Part shown: in pieces, positions 7,323 to 8,758 of the stretch | Layout of the letters: each line of letters begins with the position of its first letter | Numbering within the stretch: the first letter of the stretch is position 1 | Source of the DNA: Pseudomonadota bacterium | GTDB taxonomy: Bacteria; Myxococcota_A; Polyangia; Polyangiales; Ga0077539 | Assembly (NCBI GenBank): GCA_023428035.1 | Contig: JAEYZO010000276.1 | Span: forward strand, 1 to 8,758 | Length of the DNA stretch: 8,758 nucleotides | Direction of reading: 5' to 3' | Notes under the pieces: model-generated | Databases searched by the model: none | What the model saw: the letters and a program-made list of their open reading frames with translations, nothing else | Told to the model about the DNA's origin: nothing | Program-made: the position numbers and the translations under genes

Positions 7323-8501
7323 CTACCGCTGCAGCTCGCTCTTGAGCGAGAAGGCGCCGGCGACCACCACCCGCTCGCCCTCGTCGACGCCGCGGGTGAC
7401 CACCACGGCGTTGCCGTCGACGGCGCCGAGCTGGAGGAAGCGCTGCTCGTACTCGCCCTCGCCGACCTCGACGAAGGCCGCGGGCTGGCCCTCCAGCTGC
7501 ACGATGGCCGAGCGGGGGAGCGAGAGCACCCGCGGCGCGTCGGCGGCGCTGGAGCGCACCCGGGCGGTGACGAACTGCCCGGGGCGGAGGAGCTCGTCGC
7601 GGTTGTCGACCTCGATGCGGACCCGCGCGGTGCGGGTCTGCGCGTCGAGGGAGGAGGCGACGTGCCCGACCTGCCCGCTGAAGACGCGCTCGGGGTAGGC
7701 CTCGCTCTCGACCTCGGCGCGGTCGCCGATGCGCACCCGGGCGAGGTCGCGCTCGAAGACCTGGAGCTGCACCCAGAGGCGCGAGAGGTCTCCGATGCGC
7801 AGGAGCGTCGCGGCGGGCTCGACCACCTGCCCGAGCACCACCGGGCGGTCGAGGACCTTTCCGGCGATGGGGGCGCGGAGGGTGACGCGGTGCACGCGGC
7901 CCGTGGCCATCCGCCGCACCTCGTCGGGGCTGAGGCCCATCGCGAGGAGCTGTTGCGTGGCGCGCGCCACCTCGGCCTGCCGCGACTGGAGCGCCGCTCG
8001 GTTCTGCTCGATCTCCCGCGCCGTGGCGAGCTGCTGCTGCGCGAGGAGGGCGAGGCGGTCGTGCTCGGCCTGCGCCTCGGCCACGCCCGCGCGGGCGGCG
8101 CTGTAGGCCGCGGCGACGTCGGCGACGGCGGTGGACTCGACCTCCACGAGCGGGTCACCGGCGCGCACGATGGAGCCGGGGCGCACCATGATCCGAGCGA
8201 CGCGGCCCGCGGTGCGGCTGCCCACCTCGGCGACGCGGTCGCCGTCGAACTCCACCGCGCCGACGAGCTCGAGGGTAGGGGCCAGGGGCCGTCGCTGGAT
8301 CACCACGGCGCGCACCCCCGCGCGCTGGCGTAGCTCCGCGGGCATTCGAACGCGCCTCGGGGCGGCGGTGGCGGGCCCCGCGTCGGTCGGCGCGTGGGCG
8401 GCGGTCACGGGCGGGGTCGCGCGGGGGATCGCCCGGCCGACGAAGAGGCCGACGCCGAAGGTCGCCGCGGCGATGATGAAGGGGGCGGGCCGAGGACTCA
8501 C
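7323..8501 (-). CDS. czcB: CzcB/CusB-family periplasmic adaptor (membrane fusion protein) of metal efflux
   Basis: This 392-residue adaptor would link the RND pump to an outer-membrane channel. A hydrophobic N-terminal segment (about 7-21) acts as a signal or membrane anchor; there is no lipobox cysteine. Next come the first lipoyl half (about 86-127, TAGRVARIMVRPGSIVRAGDPLVEVES), an alpha-helical hairpin (about 124-200, rich in A, E, Q and R), the second lipoyl half (about 201-235, LRAPIAGKVLDRPVVLGQVV), a beta-barrel (about 240-315, with the LRPGQFV signature) and a membrane-proximal domain up to KSELQR. The N-terminal linker has none of the methionines that CusB uses for Cu/Ag, in line with the divalent-type pump next door. 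The start is GTG, since no ATG occurs in frame near it; GAGG lies 4 nt upstream, and the first ATG (residue 53) would delete the anchor. It follows the sensor kinase gene by 72 bp and precedes the pump by 3 nt. Confidence 0.95.
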   Translation of the reverse strand: MSPRPAPFIIAAATFGVGLFVGRAIPRATPPVTAAHAPTDAGPATAAPRRVRMPAELRQRAGVRAVVIQRRPLAPTLELVGAVEFDGDRVAEVGSRTAGRVARIMVRPGSIVRAGDPLVEVESTAVADVAAAYSAARAGVAEAQAEHDRLALLAQQQLATAREIEQNRAALQSRQAEVARATQQLLAMGLSPDEVRRMATGRVHRVTLRAPIAGKVLDRPVVLGQVVEPAATLLRIGDLSRLWVQLQVFERDLARVRIGDRAEVESEAYPERVFSGQVGHVASSLDAQTRTARVRIEVDNRDELLRPGQFVTARVRSSAADAPRVLSLPRSAIVQLEGQPAAFVEVGEGEYEQRFLQLGAVDGNAVVVTRGVDEGERVVVAGAFSLKSELQR

Positions 8502-8560
8502 CGCACCTCGGGGAAGGATGAAGACATCGCCCGCACCGTAGGCCGCGAGCGCCGCGGCGA

Positions 8561-8589
8561 CCTTACGGGAACATTACGACTCCGTAAGG
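8561..8589. promoter_or_regulatory. Inverted repeat with TTACG motifs, possible response-regulator operator
   Basis: Perfect 8-bp arms CCTTACGG (8561-8568) and CCGTAAGG (8582-8589) flank a 13-nt spacer. The spacer holds a second TTACG (8574-8578) exactly 11 bp after the first, a spacing typical of tandem sites for OmpR-family response regulators. It stands out as an A/T-containing island just upstream of the adaptor gene and covers the stop codon of the sensor kinase gene. An operator for the partner regulator of that kinase is my inference. A terminator is less likely because no T-run follows on the minus strand. A weak promoter-like pair TTACGG-N16-TAAGGT can be read on the minus strand in the same place. 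Confidence 0.4.
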
Positions 8590-8758
8590 GAGGGGGTGAC
8601 CGGCGCCCGGGGGAGGCGAGCGATGAAGCACGCCCCGCGCTCGTTCGCGGTCTCAGCGACCTCGACCTCGCCGCCGTGGGAGCGGGCGATCTCCCTCGCG
8701 ATGGCGAGCCCGAGGCCGGCGCCGCGCGCGGGGTGGGGCGCGGGCGCGGCGCGGGGGA
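8574..8758 (-). CDS. Sensor histidine kinase, C-terminal end only (partial, runs off right edge)
   Basis: The last 60 codons of a gene that enters from the right edge, ending in TAA at 8576-8574. The protein fragment has the C-terminal part of a histidine-kinase ATP-binding domain: the G2 box GAGLGLAIAREIARSHGG, then a strand EVEVAET, and the ending GACFIARLP, which corresponds to the usual GTxFxxxLP. This fits a membrane sensor kinase of a two-component system. Its position just upstream of a metal-efflux operon, in the same direction, suggests a CzcS/CusS-type metal sensor, but the sensing and His-containing parts are outside the window. It has no overlap with the adaptor gene; the gap is 72 bp. 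Confidence 0.9.
   Translation of the reverse strand, partial: PRAAPAPHPARGAGLGLAIAREIARSHGGEVEVAETANERGACFIARLPRAPVTPSLTES

Noticed and set aside
6039..8333. 764-codon open frame on the plus strand across the pump and adaptor genes
   Set aside because: It spans two genes with confident minus-strand domains, and its product is low-complexity H/D/G/E-rich. This is a compositional shadow.

Overview
The window is a very GC-rich stretch (roughly 70% G+C, with third codon positions almost all G or C) in which every credible gene lies on the minus strand, closely packed. The base composition, the many long antisense open frames that it produces, and a large eccentric Hsp70-like protein with Pro/Ala/Gln-rich tails fit a GC-rich bacterium such as a myxobacterium (Myxococcota) or a relative. 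That placement is inference from style, not from a marker gene.

Reading in the direction of transcription (right to left): (1) at the right edge, the last 60 codons of a sensor histidine kinase (8574-8758), recognised by its ATP-binding G2 box; (2) a 72-bp gap carrying a TTACGG/CCGTAA inverted repeat, which may be an operator; (3) a heavy-metal RND efflux pair, a CzcB/CusB-like periplasmic adaptor (7323-8501, GTG start) and a CzcA/CusA-like inner-membrane pump (4227-7319), separated by only 3 nt. The pump has the D-x5-D-x6-E proton-relay triad of divalent-cation exporters, so Zn/Co/Cd/Ni-type substrates are more likely than Cu/Ag. No outer-membrane channel gene is present here.

After 64 bp follows a second tightly linked set that I cannot match to a described system: an 1104-residue protein (848-4162) with an N-terminal four-cysteine zinc-ribbon-like site, a central Hsp70/actin-type ATPase domain with its nucleotide-binding motifs intact, and in place of the Hsp70 substrate-binding domain a Pro/Ala/Met linker and four tandem copies of a 23-residue Gln/Trp-containing repeat; then an unknown 104-residue protein (523-837), an unknown 134-residue protein with four N-terminal cysteines (113-517), and possibly the beginning of another gene running off the left edge (1-105). 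Junctions of 10 and 5 nt with ribosome binding sites lying across the preceding stop codons indicate co-translation.

The left part is the most novel: an Hsp70-like ATPase module with its own small partners. Whether it belongs to the metal-response unit or simply sits downstream of it cannot be settled from the sequence. No RNA genes, insertion sequences, CRISPR arrays or intergenic stretches over 300 bases are present.
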